A DNA stretch of 64,000 bases from Candidatus Manganitrophaceae bacterium. GTDB taxonomy: Bacteria; Nitrospirota; Nitrospiria; SBBL01; Manganitrophaceae. This document shows, one piece after another, positions 25,905 through 33,555 of the stretch. Under the pieces are notes generated by a model. It was not told the DNA's origin. It made no database searches and was given only the letters and a program-made list of their open reading frames with translations. The position numbers and the translations under genes were made by a program. The DNA is taken from assembly GCA_016200325.1 (NCBI GenBank), contig JACQEZ010000020.1, positions 124,001 to 188,000 on the forward strand. Direction: 5' to 3'. Position 1 is the stretch's first letter; each line of letters starts with the position of its first letter.

Positions 25905-28181
25905 CTAATGATTCGACCGATATTGTTTGGAGCTTGTTTTCAGACCCTTGCGAAGAATGCCGAAGACGATTGCGACGAGAATCGCAATAAAATCGGCCGA
26001 TCCGCCCGGTCCCGCAGTCTGTCCTGAGGTCGGGACGATCATCGCACAACCTCCGCCTGATCCTTCCGATGTGCTCTGTCCTGCCGTCACCCCTCTTTGT
26101 TGAGACAATCCCAGCGGGGTCGCCGAGGTCTGTGCCGTGTGTTGATAATTCCCTTGGCCGTCATAGCTGGAGGCGGAATAGTAGTAGGTGATATTGTTTT
26201 GAAGCCCGGCCTGGATGACGCTCATCGTCGTATTCGGTGAGCCGCTGAAGTCTCCTAAAACTTCTCCGTCATTCAGATCGGTCGGGAAATGATCGGTCCG
26301 AAACAGAATGCGGACACCGACGAAATCGGCGTCGGGCGGATTCGTCCAGTTCAGCGTGATCTGACCGGTGCTGCCGACGGCGGTGAAATTCTGGATGTCC
26401 GCCGGCGGGACGGTGTCGGTTACAGAAGGGGTGGTCAACGTGTGGTCTTCTGAGACGGTTAAATTGCCCGCCGCATCGGCGCTCTTGACCCGATAATGGT
26501 AGAGCGTGCCCGATTGAAGGGTGGTGAGTGTTTGCGCGTGGCTATTGAGCAGGGTCGCGTTCATTCCGCTGCTGTTGCCGTAAGCAGAGGTCGGGCCGAA
26601 TTCAACCTCGCTCGTTGCAGGCTCGTCGCTGCCCCAAGTGATGATCACGCTCACCGGTGTCATATCTCGGGTGTCGATGGCCGAGAGTGCCGGTCCGGTC
26701 GTATCGGGCGGCTGCGATGAAATCTGTTGTGTGGTAAAAGTGCCGTCACCTGAAACCGATGTGTTGCCGACGCCGTCTTTGCTTAAGATTCGATAATGGT
26801 AGGTGGTCGCGGAATTCAGGTTGGTGAGCGCTTGGCTGTGGTTGGTCAACAATGTCGTATTGAGCGGGGAGAGCGAGCCATAAGAGGAGGTCGGCCCATA
26901 CTCCACTTGAGAGGTCGCCGCCTCATCGGTATTCCAGCTGATTGTGGCGCCCGTTGCCGTGATATTGCCTGCGGCGCTGCCCGAGATCAACGGGGGGGTC
27001 GTGTCGGGGGTTCCTGAGGTGGTAAATGTCTTGTCTGCCGAATTGGTTGAATTTCCTGCGGCGTCCTTGCTCACCACACGGTAATGGTACGTGGTTGAGG
27101 CGATTAGATTCGTGAGCGTTCGACTGTGGCTTGTCACCAAAGTGGTATCGACCGGAGAGGCGGAGCCATAGGTCGAAGTGGTTCCATAGTTGACCTGAGA
27201 ACTTGCCGCTTCATTGGTGCTCCAGGTAATGACAGCGGAAGTGGCGGTCATGTTGCTTGCGACAATGCCCGAAACCACCGGCGCCGTTGTGTCGGGCAGG
27301 GCGGTGGTCGTAAACGTATTGTCACCGGACGTGGCAAGGTTGCCGGCGGCATCTCGGCTGAGGACCCGGAAATGGTAGATCGTAGAAGGGGTCAATCCGG
27401 TGATCGATTGGCTGTGCGAAGGGGTTAACGCCGTATTTTGAACGGTTGCGCTTCCATAGCCGATCGTCACGCCGTATTGAATCTGGGTATCGGACGTTTC
27501 GTTGGTGGTCCATGAAATGGTCGCCCCGGTGGTCGAAACGTTGGTCGTCGAGATCCCGGAGATCGCCGGCGGCGTGGTATCGGGCGCAGCGGCGGTGGTA
27601 AAGGTGTTATCCCCGGAAATTCCGACATTGCCGGCGGCGTCCCGGCTCCGGACACGGTAATGATAGATCGTTGATGGGCTCAAGTTGGTAAGGGTTTGGC
27701 CATGGCTGGTCGTCAGTGTTGAGTTGAGCGAGGAGGATGCGCCGTAAGCCGTCGTGATCCCGTAGTCCACTTGAGTGGTGGCGGTTTCATTGGACGTCCA
27801 GGAGAGGACGGCGCTGCTGCTTGTAATGTTCGCGGCGGTGATTCCGGAAAGGACCGGAGGGGTCGTATCAGCGAAGCTTTTAAGAACCTCATTTGAAAAG
27901 TCGCTTTCTCCGCCGGCGGTGTTATAAGCGGTCACCGCGAAGTAATAGGTCTGGGTTCCCAATCCAGTTATGGTATAAGAGGTCTGGTTTCCAACATCAA
28001 TCGGGGCGCCATAGCTTCCGGGGGAGGGACCATAGTAGATTTTATATCCGGCCAGATCGGCCTCCGTATTTGGATTCCAGGAAAGCAACGCGTTGCCGGC
28101 GTTTGCAAGGGCGGTCCAGCCAAAGAGGGTGATCATCGCTGTTAAGACGACTGCTCCATACTTGCTCATTAACCGTTGCAT
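25905..28181 (-). CDS. Secreted fibronectin type III repeat protein with Cys-type C-terminal anchor
   Basis: A 758-residue exported protein. The ATG at 28181 follows GGAGG and starts a signal peptide (cleavage near ALANA, residue 28); an upstream extension to 28343 runs through the riboswitch and is rejected. Domains: one FN3 (about 30-100), five near-identical-length repeats of about 96 residues each starting D-T-T-x-P (105-588), and a last FN3 (589-690). The repeats share HYRVxSxDAAGN and TTxxxxH cores. The C-terminus is tripartite: GGGC (709-712), a spacer, a hydrophobic helix (about 729-745) and basic residues. That resembles Cys-containing C-terminal sorting signals rather than PEP-CTERM. 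A surface or matrix adhesin role is likely. Two riboswitches precede it. Confidence 0.9.
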   Translation of the reverse strand: MQRLMSKYGAVVLTAMITLFGWTALANAGNALLSWNPNTEADLAGYKIYYGPSPGSYGAPIDVGNQTSYTITGLGTQTYYFAVTAYNTAGGESDFSNEVLKSFADTTPPVLSGITAANITSSSAVLSWTSNETATTQVDYGITTAYGASSSLNSTLTTSHGQTLTNLSPSTIYHYRVRSRDAAGNVGISGDNTFTTAAAPDTTPPAISGISTTNVSTTGATISWTTNETSDTQIQYGVTIGYGSATVQNTALTPSHSQSITGLTPSTIYHFRVLSRDAAGNLATSGDNTFTTTALPDTTAPVVSGIVASNMTATSAVITWSTNEAASSQVNYGTTSTYGSASPVDTTLVTSHSRTLTNLIASTTYHYRVVSKDAAGNSTNSADKTFTTSGTPDTTPPLISGSAAGNITATGATISWNTDEAATSQVEYGPTSSYGSLSPLNTTLLTNHSQALTNLNSATTYHYRILSKDGVGNTSVSGDGTFTTQQISSQPPDTTGPALSAIDTRDMTPVSVIITWGSDEPATSEVEFGPTSAYGNSSGMNATLLNSHAQTLTTLQSGTLYHYRVKSADAAGNLTVSEDHTLTTPSVTDTVPPADIQNFTAVGSTGQITLNWTNPPDADFVGVRILFRTDHFPTDLNDGEVLGDFSGSPNTTMSVIQAGLQNNITYYYSASSYDGQGNYQHTAQTSATPLGLSQQRGVTAGQSTSEGSGGGCAMIVPTSGQTAGPGGSADFIAILVAIVFGILRKGLKTSSKQYRSNH
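26418..27869 (-). repeat. Five tandem ~290-bp units encoding FN3-like repeats
   Basis: Five consecutive units of 96, 96, 96, 100 and 96 codons within the fibronectin gene, each beginning D-T-T and including a conserved YHxRVxSxD block. They have diverged at many positions, so this is an old protein-domain expansion rather than a recent DNA duplication. Confidence 0.85.
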
Positions 28182-28206
28182 GACGTGGTTCCTCCGACGC
28201 AGAAAT

Positions 28207-28238
28207 AAAAAAGCCGCCAACGAATTTCCTTTGGCGGC
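28207..28238 (-). terminator. Intrinsic terminator / expression platform of riboswitch 2
   Basis: On the minus strand GCCGCCAA and TTGGCGGC form a perfect 8-bp stem with a 10-nt loop, followed by six T. The 5' arm shares the CCAA bases with the P1 3' strand of riboswitch 2 (CAAAGG at 28233-28228), making aptamer closure and termination mutually exclusive. The fibronectin-gene ribosome site lies about 15 nt beyond. Confidence 0.88.
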
Positions 28239-28405
28239 TCGGCGGGCATGGCGTTTAGGAGAGGCGGGGGGCCGTCCGGTCCGTTTCAGCGAAACTTCCG
28301 ATGCCCCACACCCCATGCTCCGACCCGGCAGAGCCGGATCCAAGCGTCGCTTTAGCCCCGTTGCTCTGCGTCCCCACCTTTCGATGGGTTTGCTCTGAGC
28401 AAAGG
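28228..28405 (-). ncRNA. GEMM-I cyclic-dinucleotide riboswitch (riboswitch 2)
   Basis: Same core as riboswitch 1 on the minus strand: CCTTTG P1 strand (28405-28400), CAGAGCAAACC, CCATC-GAAA-GGTGG hairpin, GGACGCAGAGC, ACGGGGCTAAAGC and the distal GCCGAGCCGCC with CAAAGG closing P1. The arm between the two core halves is unusually long (about 110 nt) and contains further hairpins such as GATCCGGC / GCCGGGTC and GTTTC / GAAAC. The base aligned with Vc2 position 20 is again A, suggesting cGAMP or relaxed specificity. P1 overlaps the terminator, predicting that ligand turns the fibronectin-repeat gene on. Confidence 0.88.
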
Positions 28406-28418
28406 TCGGATATCGATT

Positions 28419-28440
28419 AAAAAATCATTCCTCGGAATGG
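28419..28440 (-). terminator. Candidate terminator between riboswitches 3 and 2
   Basis: On the minus strand CATTC-CGAG-GAATG forms a 5-bp stem with a tetraloop, followed by A and six T. It lies downstream of riboswitch 3 and upstream of riboswitch 2, so it could be the output of riboswitch 3. The stem is short. Confidence 0.5.
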
Positions 28441-28469
28441 GCCCTTGCCTAAAGATGCGGCTGCATCCT

Positions 28470-28563
28470 CCTGGCAACCAGACGAACCCTGGGGAGTGAA
28501 CTCACCCCCCCACATAGGTCTCTTGGCTTTGCGTCCTGCCCTCTCGGGTCGTTTGCCCTTTTC
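28470..28563 (-). ncRNA. GEMM-like cyclic-dinucleotide riboswitch (riboswitch 3, tandem)
   Basis: The minus strand has AAAAGGGCAAAC, a GAGA tetraloop hairpin (CCC/GGG with two mismatches toward its base), GGACGCAAAGCC, then an arm with CC-AGA / TCT-GG and ACC / GGT pairing closed by a G-rich/C-rich hairpin, and GGTTGCC at the 3' side. These are the invariant blocks of GEMM-I aptamers. In contrast to riboswitches 1 and 2, the base aligned with Vc2 position 20 is G, the canonical c-di-GMP type. I could not find a strong P1 helix, and the hairpin mismatches weaken the call, so it may be degenerate. It lies about 65 nt upstream of riboswitch 2 in the same orientation. Confidence 0.68.
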
Positions 28564-28843
28564 GCGAGTAATAGTGATATGCTATGACAGGGTATACGCA
28601 AACGATATGCCTGTGGGGAGTAAAAGGGGAAGAGGATGGAATCTATCCCACCTTTATTGAAGGAGTTCTTTAAAGTTGAACAAGCATGTCCGATCCGGCA
28701 AGCCTGAATTTCGGGGCAAAACGCACTTTTTGTCCGATCGGTATGAAAAGGGTTACATAAGAACACCCCTCGATCGGGGGGGTTGTCCGGAGACCTCCAT
28801 TTTAATAAAATAATCTGCTTCTAACCCAAGGTCGGTTTTTTAT

Positions 28844-30979
28844 ATGATTCAATATTTTATTCCATTTTTAAACGGTCTTCTCTGTGTCGGATTGGGCGCT
28901 TTTGTCCTGTCCGAAAACCGTCGATCTTTCATCCATCAGACCTTTTTCTTTGGAATGATTGTTTTGGCCATGGAAGAACTCTTTAACGGGATGGTCATGA
29001 AATCCGGCCTCCCGACGGAAGTTCTCTACTGGAGAAGATGGGAGCTCACGGCCGTCGCTCCTCTCTCCGCTGTTTGGCTTTTGTTTAGTGTCAGTTTTGG
29101 GAGATCAAACTACAAAGAGCTGATTGCAAAATGGAAATGGGTCGCCATTGCCTTTCTCCTCTTTCCCTTGTCGATGGTTACCATATTTATTGATGCCTTT
29201 TTCATATTGCCGGACCCGCTGGAGGAGAGCGCCATCTTGGTCATGCCGCTCGGATGGTCTGGCTATGCGTTTTATCTCTTCGATCTCGTCTCTTCCGTTG
29301 TAATCCTAATGAATCTGGAGGAAACCCTTCGCGCCACGGCTGGGAATAAGCGATGGCAGATCAAATTTATGATTTTGGGTGTGGGAGGACTCTTTGCCCT
29401 TGAAGTTTATACGGCCAGTCAAACCCTTCTCTTCTCGTCGATTCGATGGGGAATGGGGCCGATCAATTCATTCGCCGTGCTGGTGGCGAATGTGTTTATT
29501 ATTTTTTCCCTCATGCGCAATCGTTTCTTGGATGTTGATCTCTATTTTTCGCGCACCTTCCTTTCGAATTCGATTACCGTCGCTGTCGTCGGTGTCTACC
29601 TGTTGGCGGTCGGCATCCTTGCGAAAGCGATCGGCTTTTTCGGCGAGAACGGGGCCGTTCCAGTCGGAATGTTTTTTGTCTTTCTCTCCTTGCTTGCATT
29701 AAGTGCCCTCCTCCTCTCGGACCATCTGCGTCAGGAGTTTAAGCGATTTATCAGTCGAAATTTTTATCGATCAAGGTATGATTATCGGAAGGAGTGGATG
29801 GCATTTACGCGACAGACGACCTCCCTCGTAGAAGTTCGGGATCTCTGTTCTGTCGTGACAAAAAAAGTGGCCGAGACGCTCGGAACTCCATCCGTTACAA
29901 TTTGGTTGATTGACGAGGGAACCGATTTGGTCTCTTTGGGCGGATCGACCCTCTTTTCTGATTCCAATATTCTGGGTTTATCAAATGCAGGCAAGGTCTG
30001 GGGAGCGCTTCTTGCGATGGCTCGGGAAAATCCTGTTCCGTTTGATTTCGCTTCTCCGACTTTGGCGGCAGCGAAGCAGCTAAAAGAGTCTTATTCGGAT
30101 TATTTTGACGAGGCGAGGATTGATCACTGTGTACCGCTGATTGCAGGAAAACAGCTCCTGGGGGTCATGACATTGGGACCCCGGGTGATGAAAGAGGCAT
30201 TTTTGGTGGAGGATTATGACTTATTGAAAACGATCGCCGACCAGACGGCGGGGAGCCTCCTCAATCTCAAGCTGGCCCAGCATCTGATGAAAGCCAAAGA
30301 AATGGAAGCATTTCAGACCCTTTCCGCATTTTTTATTCACGATTTGAAAAATGTGGCGTCGATGCTCTCCCTGACCATGCGAAATCTTCCTGCCCATTTT
30401 GATAATCCCGAATTCAGGAGTGATACCCTTCGGGTCATCTCGCAGAGTGTTGGCAAGATGAATGACATGTGCAGCCGGCTCTCTCTCTTAACACGGAAGC
30501 TGGAACTGCAGCCGGCCGAAGTCGATCTGAATGAACTCACCACCGCTATATTGAGTGAGATGAACGGCTCGATCAGATCGATGCTCATTCGCAATTTCAG
30601 AACGGTTCCGAAATGTAGTGTGGACTCAGACCAAATTCGAAAAGTGATTGTAAACTTAGTCCTGAACGCAAATGACGCCGTGAGCCAACAGGGGACGATC
30701 CGTGTTGAGACCGATCAAGTCGATGAGTGCGTTGTCCTCTCCGTCACGGACAACGGCTGTGGTATTCCAAAAGAGTTCATCGAACGGGCCCTTTTTCAGC
30801 CGTTCCAGACGACGAAAAGTGAAGGGCTGGGAATCGGACTTTTTCACAGCAAGAAAATAGTCGAGGCCCATCACGGAAGAATTCAGGTCGAGAGCGAAGA
30901 GGGGGTCGGAACCACGTTCCGTGTGATCTTGCCGATCCATCAGAGTGGGCAGGTGAATGGGCGTAAATACGAAGTATAA
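28844..30979 (+). CDS. prsK: PEP-CTERM system sensor histidine kinase PrsK
   Basis: A 711-residue membrane histidine kinase. The N-terminal 280 residues hold about eight hydrophobic segments; a GAF-like domain follows (about 325-470), then the phosphoacceptor region FFIHDLKNVASMLSL and a HATPase with N-box NLVLNANDAV, G1 DNGCGIP and G2 GLGIGL. The H-D-L-K-N box and overall architecture match the kinase found next to PrsR in exosortase genomes. It presumably senses an envelope or matrix signal and phosphorylates PrsR, whose gene overlaps it by 23 bp. Confidence 0.93.
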   Translation: MIQYFIPFLNGLLCVGLGAFVLSENRRSFIHQTFFFGMIVLAMEELFNGMVMKSGLPTEVLYWRRWELTAVAPLSAVWLLFSVSFGRSNYKELIAKWKWVAIAFLLFPLSMVTIFIDAFFILPDPLEESAILVMPLGWSGYAFYLFDLVSSVVILMNLEETLRATAGNKRWQIKFMILGVGGLFALEVYTASQTLLFSSIRWGMGPINSFAVLVANVFIIFSLMRNRFLDVDLYFSRTFLSNSITVAVVGVYLLAVGILAKAIGFFGENGAVPVGMFFVFLSLLALSALLLSDHLRQEFKRFISRNFYRSRYDYRKEWMAFTRQTTSLVEVRDLCSVVTKKVAETLGTPSVTIWLIDEGTDLVSLGGSTLFSDSNILGLSNAGKVWGALLAMARENPVPFDFASPTLAAAKQLKESYSDYFDEARIDHCVPLIAGKQLLGVMTLGPRVMKEAFLVEDYDLLKTIADQTAGSLLNLKLAQHLMKAKEMEAFQTLSAFFIHDLKNVASMLSLTMRNLPAHFDNPEFRSDTLRVISQSVGKMNDMCSRLSLLTRKLELQPAEVDLNELTTAILSEMNGSIRSMLIRNFRTVPKCSVDSDQIRKVIVNLVLNANDAVSQQGTIRVETDQVDECVVLSVTDNGCGIPKEFIERALFQPFQTTKSEGLGIGLFHSKKIVEAHHGRIQVESEEGVGTTFRVILPIHQSGQVNGRKYEV

Positions 30980-32318
30980 AATTTTAATCGTCGACGACGA
31001 CGAGACGATTCGTCAGCAGATGAAATGGGCGCTGACGGACGAATATGAAGTCTTCCCGGCCGAGAACCGCAGGACGGCGATCGATCTTTTTAGGCGCGAG
31101 CTTCCTCCGGTGGTGACCCTCGACCTCGGCCTTGCCCCGCATCCGCGGGAGGCGACGGAAGGATTGCTCGCCCTCTCCGAGATGTTGGAGATCGATCCGC
31201 GCGTCAAAATTATTATTGTCAGCGGCAACGCCGACCGAGCAAATGCGTTGAAGGCGATTGAACAAGGTGCGTTTGATTTTTTCACCAAGCCGATTGAAAT
31301 CGATGAAATACGGATTACCCTTCGACGGGCGATTCATGTCTTTCAATTGGAAGAGGAGAATCGCCAATTAAAACGACGCCCGATCCAGGAAGGAAGGATG
31401 ATCGGTACGAGCCGAATGATGGAGGGGCTTTTCGCGACGATCCGAAAAGTATCAACCGCCGACATTCCTGTCCTGATTCAGGGGGAGAGCGGGACCGGAA
31501 AGGAACTCGTCGCCCAATCGATTCACCAACAGAGCGCGCGGAACACGGGGCCGTTTATTGCGATCAATTGCGGCGCGATCCCGGAGAACCTGTTGGAGAG
31601 CGAGCTGTTCGGCCATGAAAAGGGGGCCTTCACCGGCGCCCATGCGCAGCGTAAGGGGAGAATCGAATACGCGGCGGGCGGAACCCTTTTCTTGGATGAA
31701 ATCGGGGAGCTGGGGTTGGGACTCCAGGTTAAGCTCCTTCGCTTCCTTCAAGAAAAGACCATTGAGCGGGTCGGCGGAAGGGAGAGCCTTTCGATCGATG
31801 CGAGGGTCATTGCTGCCACCCATCGTGATCTGAAGGAGCGAATGGCCGGCGGCACCTTCCGAGAGGATCTTTTTTACCGATTGAGCGTGGTCTCCATCTC
31901 GGTCCCTCCATTGCGCGAAAGAAATGGAGATCTGATGTTGTTGGTCCGCGCCTTTATTTCCCGGTTTACGGAGGAGATCGGTAAGAAAGTGAAGGGGTTA
32001 ACCCCGACTGCGATTGAAGCGGTGACCGCTTACGCCTGGCCGGGGAATGTCCGAGAGTTAGAAAATAAGATCCGAAGAGGGGTGGTGATGAGTGATGGCG
32101 TGTTGCTGACCCCGGAGGATCTGGAGCTGACGGTGCCGACTGATGTGGCCCCGCTTCCCCGGCTGAAAACAGCCAGGGAGCAGCTGGAGCGGCAGCTGGT
32201 GGAGTCGGCCATGGCGCGCTTCGGCGGAAATGTGACTCAAGCGGCCTCTGCGCTCGGAATTTCCCGTCAAGCCCTCCATGATATCCTTTCAAAGCATCAG
32301 ATCGAACGTCCTTCCTAG
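30957..32318 (+). CDS. prsR: PEP-CTERM system sigma-54 response regulator PrsR
   Basis: A 453-residue NtrC-type activator. Receiver domain 1-120 has DDD at 13-15 and the phosphorylatable Asp56 in VTLDLGLAP. The AAA+ domain has Walker A GESGTGKE, the sigma-54-contacting GAFTGA loop, and LDEIGEL; the C-terminal Fis-type helix-turn-helix contains GGNVTQAASALGISRQALHD. It activates sigma-54 RNA polymerase; known targets of this family are PEP-CTERM genes, and the next gene here is one with a matching promoter. GGCAGGTGA precedes the ATG, which lies inside prsK, so expression is coupled. Confidence 0.95.
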   Translation: MGVNTKYKILIVDDDETIRQQMKWALTDEYEVFPAENRRTAIDLFRRELPPVVTLDLGLAPHPREATEGLLALSEMLEIDPRVKIIIVSGNADRANALKAIEQGAFDFFTKPIEIDEIRITLRRAIHVFQLEEENRQLKRRPIQEGRMIGTSRMMEGLFATIRKVSTADIPVLIQGESGTGKELVAQSIHQQSARNTGPFIAINCGAIPENLLESELFGHEKGAFTGAHAQRKGRIEYAAGGTLFLDEIGELGLGLQVKLLRFLQEKTIERVGGRESLSIDARVIAATHRDLKERMAGGTFREDLFYRLSVVSISVPPLRERNGDLMLLVRAFISRFTEEIGKKVKGLTPTAIEAVTAYAWPGNVRELENKIRRGVVMSDGVLLTPEDLELTVPTDVAPLPRLKTAREQLERQLVESAMARFGGNVTQAASALGISRQALHDILSKHQIERPS

Positions 32319-32676
32319 GCACAAAATCGCTGAATCCTTTCCCTGATCAAAATCATTCCAGATGACCCTCGGTTAGATATTCTTAAATAGAATATCCCAA
32401 AATAGTTTTACATTTCACCTTCGGATCCGGCCATAACGGGGCGGGTATGAAGAGACCGCCGGGGAAATGGACACCTTTTAAAAGCCCATATTTGTATAAA
32501 CTATTAATCTTATTATTATTTTTTACGTGAGCTGACTTTTCTATAAAAGAGAGGTGACGGACTGCTTGACACAAACTCTCCAGGGGGAGGGGGTCTCGAT
32601 CGACCTCGAAATCATTTATAAAAACAATGCTCGATATTTCAATGGTTTATATGTTTGTTCTGCGATCGGAAAGAAC
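32319..32676. other. Intergenic region upstream of the PEP-CTERM gene
   Basis: About 360 bp with no gene before the sigma-54 promoter. It holds a perfect inverted repeat at 32376-32396 (listed separately) and a mostly AT-rich run at 32490-32530. Enhancer-like PrsR sites would be expected here, but no repeated motif is clear enough to call. Confidence 0.6.
32376..32396. repeat. Perfect 8-bp inverted repeat after prsR
   Basis: GATATTCT and AGAATATC are separated by TAAAT, 57 bp after the prsR stop. No T tract follows on either strand, so it is a poor intrinsic terminator; it could be a transcript-stabilising hairpin or a regulator site. Confidence 0.5.
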
Positions 32677-32691
32677 TGGCACATTCCTTGT
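32677..32691 (+). promoter_or_regulatory. Sigma-54 promoter of the PEP-CTERM gene
   Basis: TGGCAC at 32677 and TTGT at 32688 match the -24/-12 consensus (TGGCAC-N5-TTGC) with correct spacing and one mismatch, C to T in the last position. Transcription would start near 32703, some 40 nt before the ATG. The adjacent prsR encodes the expected enhancer-binding activator. Confidence 0.78.
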
Positions 32692-32745
32692 AATCTATAC
32701 TGGCGTGATTGATAGAACCATCGAATTTAAGCAAAGGGGTGATAA

Positions 32746-33402
32746 ATGAAAAAATTATTAGGCATTTTGGGGATGTTCATGCTGGTCTCGGTTGTCGCGA
32801 CGCCGGCACATGCCATCTCCTTAACCCTCAGTGACGGGGTGAATACGGTTACATGTACCGATGGCGCCGCATGCGATATCAACGGTTCCGGCGGGGCGGT
32901 GACCTTTGTGGGAAGTGTTGGGAATTTTACGTTTAACATTACTACGGCGATCACCTATCCGATCCTTGGAACACAAGACGCCGCAGAACTGGATATCTCG
33001 TCGCTCAATGTGAGCAGTTCAGGCGCCGGGACATTGACGATTAAAGCGGTTCAGGGTGGCTTTACCGGACCGGTCGACGGCGGATTTACTTCAATCAAAA
33101 CAGCCGTCGGCGGGACAACCACCGGCTCCGTAAGCTTTGAAAGCTATTTGAATTCGACGCTTCTTGCCTCAACCGGCGACTTGACCGGCCCGGCATTTTC
33201 CACCACCTCTTCGGCGACCGTTCCTTTTCCCGGTCCTTTTTCAATCACCGCCCAAGCGGATATCACGCACCTGACCGCGGGAGCGACCAGCTTCGATTTA
33301 CACGTCTCTCCTGTGCCCGAGCCGTCGGTTCTTCTTCTCATGGGCTCCGGTTTTATCGGACTGAGCTTCTGGGGTAGAAAGAGACTCAACGGAGCGAAAT
33401 AA
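32746..33402 (+). CDS. PEP-CTERM sorting domain protein
   Basis: A 218-residue secreted protein. The signal peptide (1-23, cleavage after PAHA) is followed by a Ser/Thr/Gly-rich beta-type domain with one Cys pair (C-T-D-G-A-A-C). The C-terminus has the exosortase signal: VPEPS at about 190, a hydrophobic helix and the basic R-K-R patch. Exosortase A would cleave at the motif and hand the protein to the envelope or matrix. The start has a strong AGGGGTGAT ribosome site. Expression is expected to depend on sigma-54 and PrsR, and a terminator follows, so it is a single-gene unit. The N-terminal domain is not assigned to a known family. Confidence 0.93.
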   Translation: MKKLLGILGMFMLVSVVATPAHAISLTLSDGVNTVTCTDGAACDINGSGGAVTFVGSVGNFTFNITTAITYPILGTQDAAELDISSLNVSSSGAGTLTIKAVQGGFTGPVDGGFTSIKTAVGGTTTGSVSFESYLNSTLLASTGDLTGPAFSTTSSATVPFPGPFSITAQADITHLTAGATSFDLHVSPVPEPSVLLLMGSGFIGLSFWGRKRLNGAK

Positions 33403-33430
33403 GAGCCCACTTCGTTCGGTTTAAAGTTAG

Positions 33431-33470
33431 AAGGCCGGCATGATCGAAAGATCATCCGGCCTTTTGTCTT
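33431..33470 (+). terminator. Intrinsic terminator of the PEP-CTERM gene
   Basis: AAGGCCGG-C-ATGATC, a GAAA loop, and GATCAT-C-CGGCCTT form a long stem with one internal mismatch, followed by TTTTGTCTT. Located 29 bp after the stop codon. Confidence 0.88.
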
Positions 33471-33555
33471 ATCCGAACGCAAAAAAACGCGTACCCCGCA
33501 TGCCGCGATTCTCTTTACTTGCATCCTCACCTCTTTTTCTGTAGGCTAACGGCTC

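Noticed and set aside
26418-27869. CRISPR-like tandem repeats
   Set aside because: Period is about 290 bp with high divergence and a continuous reading frame; these are FN3 protein repeats.
28182-28343. N-terminal extension of the fibronectin-repeat gene to ATG 28343
   Set aside because: The extension runs through the riboswitch 2 aptamer and its terminator; the ATG at 28181 has GGAGG upstream and begins a normal signal peptide.
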